Of a DNA stretch of 33,336 nucleotides, positions 6,982-16,516 are shown in pieces. The notes beneath the pieces were generated by a model. That model was not told the origin of the DNA and made no database searches. It saw nothing but the letters and a program-made list of their open reading frames with translations. Position 1 is the stretch's first letter. Each line of letters begins with the position of its first letter. The DNA lies in the NCBI RefSeq assembly GCF_028710545.1, contig NZ_JAQTTX010000031.1, positions 1 to 33,336 on the forward strand. The letters run 5' to 3'. Both the position numbers and the translations under genes were made by a program. This DNA comes from Halothiobacillus sp. GTDB taxonomy: Bacteria; Pseudomonadota; Gammaproteobacteria; Halothiobacillales; Halothiobacillaceae.

Positions 6982-8331
6982 TCAGATGGTTTTTTCGATT
7001 CGCCAGGATGCCTCGCCCGATTCGGGAGAAAAATGCTGATCGACGGCCCAGCCGACCAGACAAGCCAGCCGGTGCTCAATTTCGACAACCGGGATTGAAG
7101 ACCTGACCCAAGGCGGACATGCGTGTTCCTGAAACCAGTTTTTCAGGCTGCGCGAATGGGCGCTGCCCTGCGGTTGAATACGATCTTTAGGGCGTCGTGT
7201 GCGTATCAGCCATTCCGTGTCCAACCATCGCTCACCGATGGCAAGCGGATCGGTTGCTTGCGTCCGCACCAAGTGGATGCTTTTACCGGGTGAATACTCA
7301 ATCGAATGCGTTTTGTCTGCCCATAGTAACGCTTCAGGAGCCGGTGAGTCTGGACGTGTGCGCCACCAGAGTTCATCGCGATACCGGCTGATCAACCAGT
7401 CACCCCAGGCAAGTTCAGGATGCTGGCCAGATTCCGCCGTTTTAAGTTGCCTTATAAATTCGATCAATCGGGCCTTCGGGGGCATCAACGCACCGTGACG
7501 CTTGATCCAGGTGCGCAGAATATTGGCTTGCCGGGAAGGTGCCAGAGCGATCAAAGGCTTGAGTGGCAAACGCTCCAGGCTTTCGAGATTGCCATCAATG
7601 GCCGCAAGTGATTCAAGCAAAGCGAGATCATCACCGGATTGGAGCGCTGCCTCGCCTAAGCCAAGCAAGCCTTGTGGCCAGCGCGACTGAATTCGTGGCA
7701 GGATTTCAGCACGTAGAAAATTGCGATCGTAAGACAAGTCTTGATTACTGGGATCATCCACCGGAATCAGGGGCAGCGAAGCCGCAAGCTGTCGTAATTC
7801 ACTCCGTGGTGTTTGCAAAAAAGGGCGCCAATGCCAACCCGGACCGAACCGGGTCAAGGCGGGCATGGCAGATAACCCAGCCGCACCACTGCCGCGTAGT
7901 GCAGCCAGCAGGAATGTTTCAACCTGATCCTCAAGATGATGCGCAGTCACCAGAACGGGGGCATCCTCGGGCTGGTAACGGCGGTGCAACCATGATCGCA
8001 GCGCTTCGTAGCGTGCAAAGCGGGCGCGCGATTCCAGTGAATGCTGTCCATGGATTCCTCGAGTCGGCACTTCAATTTGCATGCAGTGCGATTGAATTGA
8101 GAAAAAGCGGGCTTGCTGACACGCCCTTGCACTCCATTCGGCCGAATCGGGATGGAGTTGATGGTCGATACTGACGACGGCGATCTCATCGATCACACCC
8201 TGTTGATACTGGTTGTGCAACCACACCAAAGCGCCAAGGGAATCGGCACCACCGGAACTGGCCAGAACCACCTTCAAAGGTATGGGGAGCAGGTTTGGTA
8301 GCGAAGCATCAGGCATGTTTGATCGTTTCAC
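6982..8331 (-). CDS. tilS: tRNA(Ile)-lysidine synthetase
   Basis: The enzyme uses ATP and lysine to convert C34 of the tRNA-Ile CAU anticodon to lysidine, so that AUA is read as isoleucine. The PP-loop ATP-binding motif SSGGADS lies around residues 25-31. It is followed by SIDHQLHPDSAEWSARAC and VTAHHLEDQVETFLLAALRGSGAAGLSAM, both typical of TilS. The C-terminal TilS domain ends with RSLKNWFQEHACPPWVRSSIPVV. At 449 residues it has the full length of the proteobacterial enzyme. The start may be GTG (8331) or ATG (8316); neither has a strong ribosome site. It follows accA by 22 bases and is probably cotranscribed with it. Confidence 0.94.
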   Translation of the reverse strand: MKRSNMPDASLPNLLPIPLKVVLASSGGADSLGALVWLHNQYQQGVIDEIAVVSIDHQLHPDSAEWSARACQQARFFSIQSHCMQIEVPTRGIHGQHSLESRARFARYEALRSWLHRRYQPEDAPVLVTAHHLEDQVETFLLAALRGSGAAGLSAMPALTRFGPGWHWRPFLQTPRSELRQLAASLPLIPVDDPSNQDLSYDRNFLRAEILPRIQSRWPQGLLGLGEAALQSGDDLALLESLAAIDGNLESLERLPLKPLIALAPSRQANILRTWIKRHGALMPPKARLIEFIRQLKTAESGQHPELAWGDWLISRYRDELWWRTRPDSPAPEALLWADKTHSIEYSPGKSIHLVRTQATDPLAIGERWLDTEWLIRTRRPKDRIQPQGSAHSRSLKNWFQEHACPPWVRSSIPVVEIEHRLACLVGWAVDQHFSPESGEASWRIEKTI

Positions 8332-8353
8332 GACGATACGTCGAAAACGGTAT

Positions 8354-9313
8354 TCAGCGATCGATAAACTGGCCGTAACTCATCAGGCGATCGTAGCGGC
8401 GGTGCAGTAATTTATTGATCGGCTGGTTCGAATGCTTGATCAGCGCGCGTTTGAGTGACGCTTTGAGTGTTTGGGTCATCTGGTCGATATCACGGTGCGC
8501 ACCGCCACATGGCTCACTGATGACCTCGTCGATTAAGCCCAGCTCCAGAAGCCGTGGCGCGGTGATACCCAGCGCCTCGGCCGCTTCGGGCGCTTTGTCG
8601 GCACTCTTGTAGAGAATGGAAGCGCAGCCTTCGGGTGAAATAACCGAATAGGTGCTGTATTGCAGCTGCATCACGTGATCACCGATGCCGATCGCCAGCG
8701 CACCGCCGGAGCCGCCCTCGCCAATAATGGTGACGATGATCGGTGTTTTCAGGTCTGCCATCACATACAGATTACGGGCGATGGCTTCACTCTGCCCCCG
8801 CTCCTCCGCCTCGATCCCCGGATAGGCACCCGGTGTATCGATGAAGGTCAGAACAGGTAGTTTGAATTTTTCGGCCAGCTCCATCAGACGCTTGGCTTTG
8901 CGGTAGCCTTCCGGGCGTGGCATGCCGAAATTGCGGCGGATTTTTTCTTTGGTGTCGCGCCCCTTTTGTTGACCAATCACCATGACCGGGATGCCATCAA
9001 GCCGTGCCATGCCACCGACAATCGCGGCGTCATCAGCAAAAGCGCGGTCACCATGGAGTTCGGTGAAGTCGGTCAGCATGTGTTTGATGTAGTCGAGGGT
9101 ATAGGGGCGCTGGGGATGGCGAGCGATCTGATTGATTTGCCATGCGGTCAGATTGCCGAAAATCGACCGCGTCAATTCCATGCTTTTGGCTTCGAGCCGC
9201 GCAATTTCCTCGTTGATATTCAGCCCTGCTTCATTATCCATGAGTCGTAACTCACGAATCTTGGCATCCAGTTCGGCGATGGGCTGTTCAAAGTCCAGGT
9301 AATTCGGGTTCAT
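8354..9313 (-). CDS. accA: Acetyl-CoA carboxylase carboxyltransferase subunit alpha
   Basis: The 319-residue alpha subunit pairs with AccD to transfer the carboxyl group from carboxybiotin to acetyl-CoA, giving malonyl-CoA for fatty acid synthesis. The sequence is canonical throughout: N-terminal [18 protein letters not shown], then [75 protein letters not shown] and [15 protein letters not shown]. Length matches the E. coli protein. It heads the accA-tilS cluster, 52 bases downstream of panC on the same strand, so it may have its own promoter or continue the panC transcript. Confidence 0.98.
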   Translation of the reverse strand: MNPNYLDFEQPIAELDAKIRELRLMDNEAGLNINEEIARLEAKSMELTRSIFGNLTAWQINQIARHPQRPYTLDYIKHMLTDFTELHGDRAFADDAAIVGGMARLDGIPVMVIGQQKGRDTKEKIRRNFGMPRPEGYRKAKRLMELAEKFKLPVLTFIDTPGAYPGIEAEERGQSEAIARNLYVMADLKTPIIVTIIGEGGSGGALAIGIGDHVMQLQYSTYSVISPEGCASILYKSADKAPEAAEALGITAPRLLELGLIDEVISEPCGGAHRDIDQMTQTLKASLKRALIKHSNQPINKLLHRRYDRLMSYGQFIDR

Positions 9314-9365
9314 TATTCAGTCTTTCCAGATAAACGCTTTGAGCGAGATTGTAGCGCAATGCGGC

Positions 9366-10217
9366 CTACTCTATGACCACGGGTTGATTATCAAGCAGCC
9401 GAATGGCACCCAGCCGGGCCGCCGCCAGCAATATGCCACTTTCGGCCGTGCGGAGTGGGTCCAGCGTGTCGGGGTGGCAAAGTGCAAGGTAATCGAGTTT
9501 GAAGCCGGCAGAGGTTAATCGAGTGCGGGCAGTTTCCAGCACGCTGTCAAGCGGCTTTCCCAGACGAAGTTGGTGGGCGATATCGACCAGTGTGGCATGA
9601 AGCAGGGGCGCTGTGCGACGCTGATCTTCTTCCAGGAATCGATTACGCGAGCTCAACGCCAGTCCGTCCTCTGCGCGGGCCGTCGGTACGCCAACGATTT
9701 CTATCGGCATATTCAGATCGCGCACCATGCGACGCACGATTTGCAGCTGCTGATAATCCTTTTCGCCGAATACGGCAACCTGTGGTTGGACCAGATGAAA
9801 CAGCTTGGTCACAATCGTAGCCATGCCGGTGAAATGGCCGGGGCGGGCAGCGCCCTCCCAATGCGCGGCGAGTTCACCCGGGTCGATACGAATGGTGAAC
9901 GCATCCGATTTCGGTGTCAGGTCGGCCTCTTTAGGCAGAAAAACCGCATCGACGTTAAGCCGGGTCAATTGCGCAATATCATCAGATTCTGTACGAGGAT
10001 ACCTGGCTAGGTCATTGATATCATTGAACTGCATCGGGTTGACGAATATGGAAACCAGTACGGATGGTTGATCCGCCCGACTTTGTGCTGCCTTTACCAG
10101 GTCAAGATGCCCGTTATGCAGATTTCCCATGGTGGGCACGAAGGCGACATTCCTGCCCGCTTTGGCCTGTGCCTGACGCCAGTTCGATAATTGATTCAGA
10201 TCGCGGATGATTTCCAA
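9366..10217 (-). CDS. panC: Pantothenate synthetase
   Basis: The enzyme joins pantoate and beta-alanine with ATP to make pantothenate, the coenzyme A precursor. The 283-residue sequence has VPTMGNLHNGHLDLV (with the HxGH adenylation motif), FVNPMQFN, FGEKDYQQLQIVRRMVRDLN, and GLALSSRN, which corresponds to the KMSKS-type loop. The start codon is TTG, immediately after the panB stop codon. AAGGG nine bases upstream supports it, and no ATG would give a full-length N-terminus. Translation is probably coupled to panB. Confidence 0.97.
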   Translation of the reverse strand: MEIIRDLNQLSNWRQAQAKAGRNVAFVPTMGNLHNGHLDLVKAAQSRADQPSVLVSIFVNPMQFNDINDLARYPRTESDDIAQLTRLNVDAVFLPKEADLTPKSDAFTIRIDPGELAAHWEGAARPGHFTGMATIVTKLFHLVQPQVAVFGEKDYQQLQIVRRMVRDLNMPIEIVGVPTARAEDGLALSSRNRFLEEDQRRTAPLLHATLVDIAHQLRLGKPLDSVLETARTRLTSAGFKLDYLALCHPDTLDPLRTAESGILLAAARLGAIRLLDNQPVVIE

Positions 10218-11060
10218 TTAAACGAACCCTTCATGTTCCGCGGGAAAACTCCGGCTGCGTACAGCAACTGCGTAGGCTTGCAATGCGTGAAGAATCGCTC
10301 CCCTGCCCCGAAGAAAATCACGCACGAAACGCGCCGGGTGAGGATTCATTCCAAGCAGGTCGTTCATGACAAGCACCTGGCCATCGACATCGACACCCGC
10401 ACCGATGCCAATGACGGGCACATCGATCGATTTGGCGATACGCGCACCCAAGGTATTGGGCACACATTCAACCAGAACCATGGACGCACCGGCGTGGGTC
10501 AGAACTTCGGCATCACGCATGACGGCAGAGGCATCATCAATATCCCGACCGCGCACCCGGTACCCGCCGAGTTGTCGCACTTTCTGCGGCAGCAACCCGA
10601 CATGCGCGCAGACGGCGATACCGGCATCCGTCATGGCTTGCACCAGATCCGCCTTGGCTGCCGTGGCTTCAATTTTTACGATATCCGCTCCGCCTTCCTG
10701 AATCAGTCGCCCCGCATTACGGAGCACCGTGGGTATATCGGTATCCGAGAGGAAGGGCAAATCCGCCATAACCAGACCCGTAGGCGCTCCACGGCGCACC
10801 ATCTGCGTGTGATAGATCATGTCGTCCATCGTCACGCTGAGGGTATCGCGTTGGCCTTGCACGACCATGCCGAGCGAATCGCCTACAAGAAGGATGTCGA
10901 TTTCGGCCTCCGTGGCCAAGCGGGCAAAACCGGCGTCATACGCGGTCACCATTGCGATCGGTGTTTGATCGTGTTTGGCCTTCTGCAGGGTGGCCAGCGT
11001 TTTTGGCTTAACACGCTGCGGACTCGTGCGGGTTTCGCCGGGGGATGTCTGACTGCTCAT
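10218..11060 (-). CDS. panB: Ketopantoate hydroxymethyltransferase
   Basis: The enzyme uses 5,10-methylene-tetrahydrofolate to convert 2-oxoisovalerate to ketopantoate, the first committed step to pantothenate. Diagnostic segments are MVTAYDAGFARLATEAEIDILLVGDSLGMV, VTMDDMIYHTQMVRRGAP, VKIEATAAK and HVGLLPQKVRQLGGYRVRG. I place the start at the ATG at 11060 (281 residues), four bases after the folK stop. The longer frame to 11144 would run into folK and add residues not seen in the family. The gene abuts panC. The folate cofactor gives a metabolic link to folK just upstream. Confidence 0.96.
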   Translation of the reverse strand: MSSQTSPGETRTSPQRVKPKTLATLQKAKHDQTPIAMVTAYDAGFARLATEAEIDILLVGDSLGMVVQGQRDTLSVTMDDMIYHTQMVRRGAPTGLVMADLPFLSDTDIPTVLRNAGRLIQEGGADIVKIEATAAKADLVQAMTDAGIAVCAHVGLLPQKVRQLGGYRVRGRDIDDASAVMRDAEVLTHAGASMVLVECVPNTLGARIAKSIDVPVIGIGAGVDVDGQVLVMNDLLGMNPHPARFVRDFLRGRGAILHALQAYAVAVRSRSFPAEHEGFV

Positions 11061-11064
11061 GGAT

Positions 11065-11619
11065 TCAATGCCTTTTCTGTGAAATCGTTGGGGGAGCAAC
11101 GATATGCAATGGGTGCTCGGGCGCAGATAAAAGCAGCTCTGCAATTAGACGGCCATCCGGCAACCGGGCATCCGGCGCAATTTCATGCCAAGGTGCCAGA
11201 ACGAAGCGCCGTTCGGCAATCCCGGGATGCGGGATGGTCAATACAGGCGTGTTCAGGACCCTATCGCCGTACGTCAGAATATCCAGATCCAGCACGCGCG
11301 CCCCCCATACACGCGTGGAAAGCCGTCCGGCAGACTGTTCCAGCCCTTTGAGCGCTTCGAGCAATGCGCCCGGCGTCAGGCAGGTTGCAATCAGGGCGAC
11401 GGCGTTGACGTAATCCGGCTGATCCTGCGGCCCCATCGGTGGATTTGCATACATGTGTGATGTGCGCAGAACTTGGGTGCCCGGCAACCCATCGAGTGCG
11501 GAAACTGCCTGTGCGAGTTGTTTGACCGGCTGATCAAGATTGCTGCCCAAGGCAATGAACGCATGGACATTATCTGATTCATGATCGGGCGGACGGGGCG
11601 TGTCTGTGGCCTGGCACAT
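11065..11619 (-). CDS. folK: 6-hydroxymethyl-7,8-dihydropterin pyrophosphokinase
   Basis: The enzyme transfers pyrophosphate from ATP to hydroxymethyl-dihydropterin in folate synthesis. Visible family motifs are AFIALGSNLDQP near the start, YVNAVALIATCLTPGALLEALKGLEQSAGR in the middle, the metal-binding VLDLDILTYGD, and the IPHPGIAERRFVLAPWHEIAPD signature. The first 17 or so residues before the core are an extra, hydrophilic leader, so the true start could be slightly later, although no alternative start with a good ribosome site is apparent. It lies between pcnB (20 bases upstream) and panB (4 bases downstream), so the four genes pcnB-folK-panB-panC look like one operon. Confidence 0.95.
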   Translation of the reverse strand: MCQATDTPRPPDHESDNVHAFIALGSNLDQPVKQLAQAVSALDGLPGTQVLRTSHMYANPPMGPQDQPDYVNAVALIATCLTPGALLEALKGLEQSAGRLSTRVWGARVLDLDILTYGDRVLNTPVLTIPHPGIAERRFVLAPWHEIAPDARLPDGRLIAELLLSAPEHPLHIVAPPTISQKRH

Positions 11620-11639
11620 CGATGGGTGGCTTTAGCTTG

Positions 11640-13001
11640 CTAGTTAGTCGTGGATGGGTTCTTGGGCTGGCGCGGGGGACGTCGGCGACGCGGGCGGCGT
11701 TGCGGATCACCATGCCGGGCAAAATCTTCGGGCAGGTGAGTAGGCACGGTTTCTCCGGAATCCTTGTCACGTTCAGGTGCGTATTGGCGCCAGAATTGAC
11801 AGATATCGGGTGAGACCTCGCCTATTTCACTGCGCAGACAGAGAAAGTCGAGCGCCGCACGGAACCAGGCATGGGCCAGCAGGTGTTTTTGCTGATCTTT
11901 GAGTTCCGTCATTGCCAGGCCCATCGGCATGCCTTGGGCAGCTTGTTCGAGTGAGGGCTGGAGCGCCCAGATCACGCGCATCAAATCGGTCAGTCGACGT
12001 GGAATGGCGACCTGCTTGACCGTTGACTCGATGACTTCGTCCATTGCCAGGGCAAAAGCCACCTCGGAATCGACGCGTTGATGCAGCCAATGTTCACGTC
12101 TGCGACTCAAATCTGCCCACAACAATCCGGCAAACAGGAATGCGGGGTTAACGGGCAACTGATGGCCGACGCGTTCATCCGTGCCGACGAGCACACGCTC
12201 GATCAATCTAGAGATACGGTCATAGTCGCGATTGAGCAGATCATCGAGCCCAGGAAATAGGTAACCCAGCAGATCAAGCTCGCGCAGTTTGAGGAAGGCG
12301 GCCCAGGCATATCCACCCTGGAAAATCTTGATGCTTTCATCGAACAAACGGGCCGGCGCGATTGATTTGAGCAGGTCGCGGCATTCTTGAATGGCAGAAA
12401 CGGAATCTTCAGTCAGGGTGAAATCGAGCTTGGCCATGAAACGCGCTGCCCGAAGCATGCGTACCGGGTCTTCCTGATAGCGCGTTACGGGGTTGCCGAT
12501 GATGCGTAGATGACCGGTTTCGATATCCTGCCAGCCCTGCACATAGTCAACGATCTCGGCATTGGCGAAGTTGTAATACAACGCATTGCAGGCAAAATCT
12601 CGACGCCAGACATCTTCATCAATGCTGCCAAAAACGTTATCACGAAGAATCCGGCCCTCTTGGGAACGGCTGACACTCTCTTCATCGCCGCCGCGGAATG
12701 TCGTCACCTCGATCATGTCGTGACCGAAGATGACGTGTACGATCCGAAAGCGGCGGCCGATAATTCGTGCGTGGCGGAATAGCGATTTGACCTGCTCGGG
12801 TTTCGCATCCGTGACGACATCGAAATCCTTAGGCCGCAGGCCCCGGAGCAAATCGCGCACACAACCGCCCACCAGATAGGCGGCATAGCCTTGATCATGC
12901 AAGCGCTGCAATACGTTCAGGGCTTGATCGCTGATCTGTGAAGTCACAAGCCCGTGCGTGTCTGGTGAAATCCGGGTAGGTTCTGGTTTGTCAGGAAACA
13001 A
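11640..13001 (-). CDS. pcnB: Poly(A) polymerase I
   Basis: A template-independent polymerase that adds 3' A tails to RNA and so promotes decay; it is related to CCA-adding enzymes. The nucleotidyltransferase core has LVGGCVRDLLRGLRPKDFDVVTDA, where the aspartates bind the metals, followed by DVWRRDFACNALYYN and the RNA-binding helices (RMLRAARFMAKLDF). PcnB-type features are the length (453 residues), the conserved FRHARIIGRRFRIVHV segment and a basic, arginine- and proline-rich tail (RRPRRRRPPRQP). The start is TTG at 13001, or possibly an internal GTG about 18 codons later. It is the first gene of pcnB-folK-panB-panC. Confidence 0.95.
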   Translation of the reverse strand: MFPDKPEPTRISPDTHGLVTSQISDQALNVLQRLHDQGYAAYLVGGCVRDLLRGLRPKDFDVVTDAKPEQVKSLFRHARIIGRRFRIVHVIFGHDMIEVTTFRGGDEESVSRSQEGRILRDNVFGSIDEDVWRRDFACNALYYNFANAEIVDYVQGWQDIETGHLRIIGNPVTRYQEDPVRMLRAARFMAKLDFTLTEDSVSAIQECRDLLKSIAPARLFDESIKIFQGGYAWAAFLKLRELDLLGYLFPGLDDLLNRDYDRISRLIERVLVGTDERVGHQLPVNPAFLFAGLLWADLSRRREHWLHQRVDSEVAFALAMDEVIESTVKQVAIPRRLTDLMRVIWALQPSLEQAAQGMPMGLAMTELKDQQKHLLAHAWFRAALDFLCLRSEIGEVSPDICQFWRQYAPERDKDSGETVPTHLPEDFARHGDPQRRPRRRRPPRQPKNPSTTN

Positions 13002-13319
13002 GGTGTTGATTTCTCAATAAAAGCAAAATGAGTTTTATCGTGTGCTAAAAATGATGTCGGGGATAATGATACAAAAAAGATGGCAGAGTCTAACATCCGG
13101 GCGTCAAGTCGCGACATAGTCTGGCAAAAATCATTTAAATATGACCATGTGTTCCTGGCATTCGGCAAGCTGTGATAAATTTCACGGCATGTTTGATTTT
13201 GAATATTTATCCGCTCCCGGTTTTTTCGTGTCGGCGCTAATGACGGAAAAACAGGAGGTCGCCAGAAAGATTGCCATAAAAAACGCCACAAAAAGCTCAA
13301 GGGAGAGCAAACCCACTTC
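13002..13319. other. Divergent pcnB/mrp intergenic region
   Basis: These 318 bases must contain promoters for pcnB (minus) and mrp (plus). I found no box pair good enough to name. A modest hairpin (arms near GTTTTTTCG and CGGAAAAAC, about 13224-13252) lies in the mrp leader. AGGGAG lies about 15 bases before the mrpA ATG, rather far for a ribosome site. No coding region is supported. Confidence 0.4.
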
Positions 13320-16160
13320 ATGAGTTTATTGAACCCCATCGTTCTTATTGTTCTTCTCCCCTTTCTGAGCGCCCCATTCGTTGCCTGGTTTGGTGGCAAG
13401 AGTCGCCGTGCAGCAGCCTGGGCGGCAGCGGCGGTTACGTTATTGTGCCTGGCTTTGCTGGGAGGCGTGATCGCCCAACTCATCGCCCGGGGGCGTTTGG
13501 CTGATGCGCATGTCATCGGTTTTCACTGGATGCCGTCCATCGGGCTCGATTTTGCTTTCAGAATGGATGGGTTGAGTCTGCTGTTCACCGGCCTGATTCT
13601 GATCATTGGCCTGCTCGTTATCGTCTATGCGCGTTATTACCTCGCTTCACAGGATAGCGCCGCCCGGTTTTTTGCCAGTTTGATGCTGTTCATGGGCGCC
13701 ATGCTCGGCATAGTGCTTTCCGAGAACATGATTCAGATGGTCGTGTTCTGGGAGCTCACCTCGCTTTCCTCCTTCCTTCTGATCAGCTTTTGGCAGCATC
13801 GCAAGGAAGCACGTTATGGCGCGCGCATGGCGTTGGCTGTCACCGGGTTCGGTGGTCTGGCCCTGCTTGGCGGCGTGCTTCTGCTCGGGCATGTCGCCGG
13901 AAGTTATAACATTAGTGTGATTCTCGAAGCCGGGGATGAAATCCGGCAAAGCCCGTTGTATCTGCCGATTCTGCTGCTGATTCTGCTGGGGGCTTTCACC
14001 AAGTCGGCCCAGTTCCCTTTCCACTTCTGGCTGCCCAATGCCATGGCTGCGCCCACGCCGGTTTCTGCCTATCTGCATTCGGCCACGATGGTCAAGGCCG
14101 GTCTGTTTCTGCTGGCTCGTCTGTTCCCCGTACTTTCCGGTACAAATGAGTGGCTGTTGCTGGTCGGCGGTGCCGGACTAATCACGTTCCTGCTCGGTGC
14201 CTACACCGCGCTGTTCAAGCACGATCTCAAAGGATTGCTGGCCTACTCCACACTGAGTCATCTGGGTTTGATCACGCTTCTGTTCGGTTTCGGCACGCCC
14301 ATGGCGGCGGTGGCTGCGATTTTCCATCTGATCAATCACGCCACGTTCAAGGCATCCCTGTTCATGGTCGCGGGCATCGTTGACCATGAAACCGGCACCC
14401 GCGACATGCGCCGTCTGGGTGGACTGGCGCGCAAGATGCCACATACGGCGGCACTGGCTATTGTGGCGGCTTCAGCCATGGCGGGCGTGCCCTTGCTCAA
14501 TGGCTTTTTGAGCAAGGAGATGTTTTTCAGCGAAGCAGTCGATGTGGCGCATGAGTTCGGCTCGAACTGGGCTTTGCCGCTGCTGGTTACCTTGGGGGGC
14601 GTGATGTCGGTCGCCTACTCCATCCGCTTTATTCACGATACGTTTTTCGGCACCCCCTCGCCTGATCTGCCCACTGAAATTCACGAACCACATCGCGGTA
14701 TGCGCATCCCGATCGATGTTTTGGTTTTCGTGTGCCTTGCCGTCGGGCTCTTCCCCGCCCTGCTCGTGGGCGGATTGCTGACTCTGGCTGCCGGTGCGGT
14801 GCTCAATGGCCCGCCACCTCATTTCAGCCTCGCGCTCTGGCATGGTTTCAATGCGCCGCTGATGATGAGCAGCATCGCTCTGGCAGGTGGTTTGCTGGTG
14901 TACCTGTCGCGCCATCCGCTGACACGTTGGCATGAAAATAGCGTTGGACGCTTGAGCGCGCGCGCCGTTTACGATCGGCTCATGGCGTTAATGCAGATCG
15001 CCGCAGAGGCCGTAACGCATCGTTTCGACCAGGGGCGCATGCAGCCGATGGTTCTGTGGACGACCGGCGTCGCGCTGATTGCCGGCCTGATCGGGTTCTT
15101 GAGTTATCAGGCACCACTTTTCGGCAACGATTCGCTGGCGGCGCCTTTTGATGCACTGACGGCAACCGGCATGATCATCATGATGGGTACGGCTGTGTGG
15201 GTGGTTAATCAACACCGTCAACGATTGTTTGCACTGTTGTTGATGAGTGTGCTCGGCTTGGGGGTCTCCCTGCTTTTCATTCGTTTTTCAGCGCCTGATC
15301 TGGCATTAACGCAACTTTCGGTTGAAGTCATTACGGTCATTTTGATGCTGTTGGCGCTGCGTTATCTGCCGCAACAAACCCTTTCGGAGCGGGATCCGAA
15401 AGATCGTCCGCGAATCCGCCGTGATGCTGTCATCGCTGTACTGAGCGGCGTGGGCATCGCCTTATTTACCTATGCCGTGATGTCGCGTGACTACGATACG
15501 ATCGCCGGTTATTTTCTGGCAAACAGCCTCACGGAAGGCGGTGGCCATAACGTCGTCAATGTGATTCTCGTCGATTTCCGTGGGTACGATACCTTCGGTG
15601 AGATCAGCGTGCTGGCGCTGGCCGCACTGGGCGTTTATGCGCTGTTGCAGGGGATGCGACTACCGCCTGCCGTGTCATCTCCCATTGCCAGTGGTCGGAT
15701 CGCGCATGCCCAATTGTTGCAAACGGTAACGCGTCTGCTCTTGCCGATGACATTGATGTTCGGCATCTACATTCTGCTTCGTGGGCATAACGCGCCGGGT
15801 GGTGGATTTATCGCAGGGTTGATCATCGCCAGCGCACTGATGACCCAATATCTCGCTCAGGGCATCGATTCAAGCGAACGCGCCCTGAAAGTGCCCACAC
15901 ACGGTGCGATTGCCCTGGGTTTGTTTCTCGCGTTGGCAACAGGGTTGGGGTCGATTGTGCTCGGATATCCGTTCCTGACTTCGGCATTCACGCACCTGCA
16001 TTTACCCGTTGTGGGTGATGTTGAAGTGGCTTCTGCCATGCTGTTCGATCTCGGTGTGTTCTTTGTCGTCATGGGTGCCAGCGTGCTCATGCTGACTCAA
16101 ATGGCCAAACTCACACGAGTCGAAACTACTGTGCACACTTCCGGGCAGGTGGCCAAATGA
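13320..16160 (+). CDS. mrpA: Mrp Na+/H+ antiporter, fused MrpA-MrpB subunit
   Basis: The largest subunit of the multi-subunit Mrp cation/proton antiporter in the inner membrane, related to NuoL of complex I. The N-terminal part has the proton-channel signatures: MVVFWELTSLSSFLLI around residue 140 with its conserved glutamate, then FTKSAQFPFHFWLPNAMAAPTPVSAYLHSATMVKAG at about 222-257 with two key lysines. The C-terminal 150 residues (about 795-925, LLLPMTLMFGIYILLRGHNAPGGGFIAGLI) are a complete MrpB domain. At 946 residues it is the fused MrpA-MrpB (PhaAB) form of group 2 mrp operons, and no separate mrpB follows. The stop overlaps the mrpC start by four bases. Confidence 0.95.
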   Translation: MSLLNPIVLIVLLPFLSAPFVAWFGGKSRRAAAWAAAAVTLLCLALLGGVIAQLIARGRLADAHVIGFHWMPSIGLDFAFRMDGLSLLFTGLILIIGLLVIVYARYYLASQDSAARFFASLMLFMGAMLGIVLSENMIQMVVFWELTSLSSFLLISFWQHRKEARYGARMALAVTGFGGLALLGGVLLLGHVAGSYNISVILEAGDEIRQSPLYLPILLLILLGAFTKSAQFPFHFWLPNAMAAPTPVSAYLHSATMVKAGLFLLARLFPVLSGTNEWLLLVGGAGLITFLLGAYTALFKHDLKGLLAYSTLSHLGLITLLFGFGTPMAAVAAIFHLINHATFKASLFMVAGIVDHETGTRDMRRLGGLARKMPHTAALAIVAASAMAGVPLLNGFLSKEMFFSEAVDVAHEFGSNWALPLLVTLGGVMSVAYSIRFIHDTFFGTPSPDLPTEIHEPHRGMRIPIDVLVFVCLAVGLFPALLVGGLLTLAAGAVLNGPPPHFSLALWHGFNAPLMMSSIALAGGLLVYLSRHPLTRWHENSVGRLSARAVYDRLMALMQIAAEAVTHRFDQGRMQPMVLWTTGVALIAGLIGFLSYQAPLFGNDSLAAPFDALTATGMIIMMGTAVWVVNQHRQRLFALLLMSVLGLGVSLLFIRFSAPDLALTQLSVEVITVILMLLALRYLPQQTLSERDPKDRPRIRRDAVIAVLSGVGIALFTYAVMSRDYDTIAGYFLANSLTEGGGHNVVNVILVDFRGYDTFGEISVLALAALGVYALLQGMRLPPAVSSPIASGRIAHAQLLQTVTRLLLPMTLMFGIYILLRGHNAPGGGFIAGLIIASALMTQYLAQGIDSSERALKVPTHGAIALGLFLALATGLGSIVLGYPFLTSAFTHLHLPVVGDVEVASAMLFDLGVFFVVMGASVLMLTQMAKLTRVETTVHTSGQVAK

Positions 16161-16516
16161 TGTCGATCCTTTTTGCCAGCCTGATCGGTTTTTTGACCGC
16201 AGCGGGCGTATTTCTCTCATTAAGAGCGCAAACATTTCCTGTTGTCCTGGGTTTAACCCTGCTCTCCTACGCAGTCAATCTCTTTTTGTTCGGCATGGGG
16301 CGGCTTAAAACAGACGCCGCCGCCGTATTGGGCAATAGCGCGAGTTATACCGATCCATTGCCGCAAGCCCTGGTGCTGACGGCCATCGTCATTGCCTTTG
16401 CCATGACGGCTTTTGTCATTGTATTGGCGCTCAAGACCCGCGCGGAACTGGGGAATGATCATGTCGATGGCGAGGACGACGCGTCAGCAAACGAACAGGG
16501 TGGTCCTTCGGCATGA
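16157..16516 (+). CDS. mrpC: Mrp antiporter subunit C
   Basis: A 119-residue membrane protein related to NuoK, with three helices: SILFASLIGFLTAAGVFLSL, VVLGLTLLSYAVNLFLFGMG, and QALVLTAIVIAFAMTAFVIVLAL. The TDPLPQALVLTAIVI segment is the MrpC/NuoK hallmark. The tail is acidic and soluble (DHVDGEDDASANEQGG). It overlaps both neighbours by four bases, showing tight translational coupling within the operon. Confidence 0.95.
   Translation: MMSILFASLIGFLTAAGVFLSLRAQTFPVVLGLTLLSYAVNLFLFGMGRLKTDAAAVLGNSASYTDPLPQALVLTAIVIAFAMTAFVIVLALKTRAELGNDHVDGEDDASANEQGGPSA

Noticed and set aside
10191-11351. A 386-codon open frame on the plus strand opposite panB and folK
   Set aside because: It lies entirely antisense to well-recognised genes, is rich in histidine and arginine as expected from a reversed frame, and has no family resemblance.
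13647-14078. Several antisense frames inside the mrp genes
   Set aside because: They are rich in Q, R, H and G, as expected from the reverse of hydrophobic membrane-protein codons, and have no start signals.
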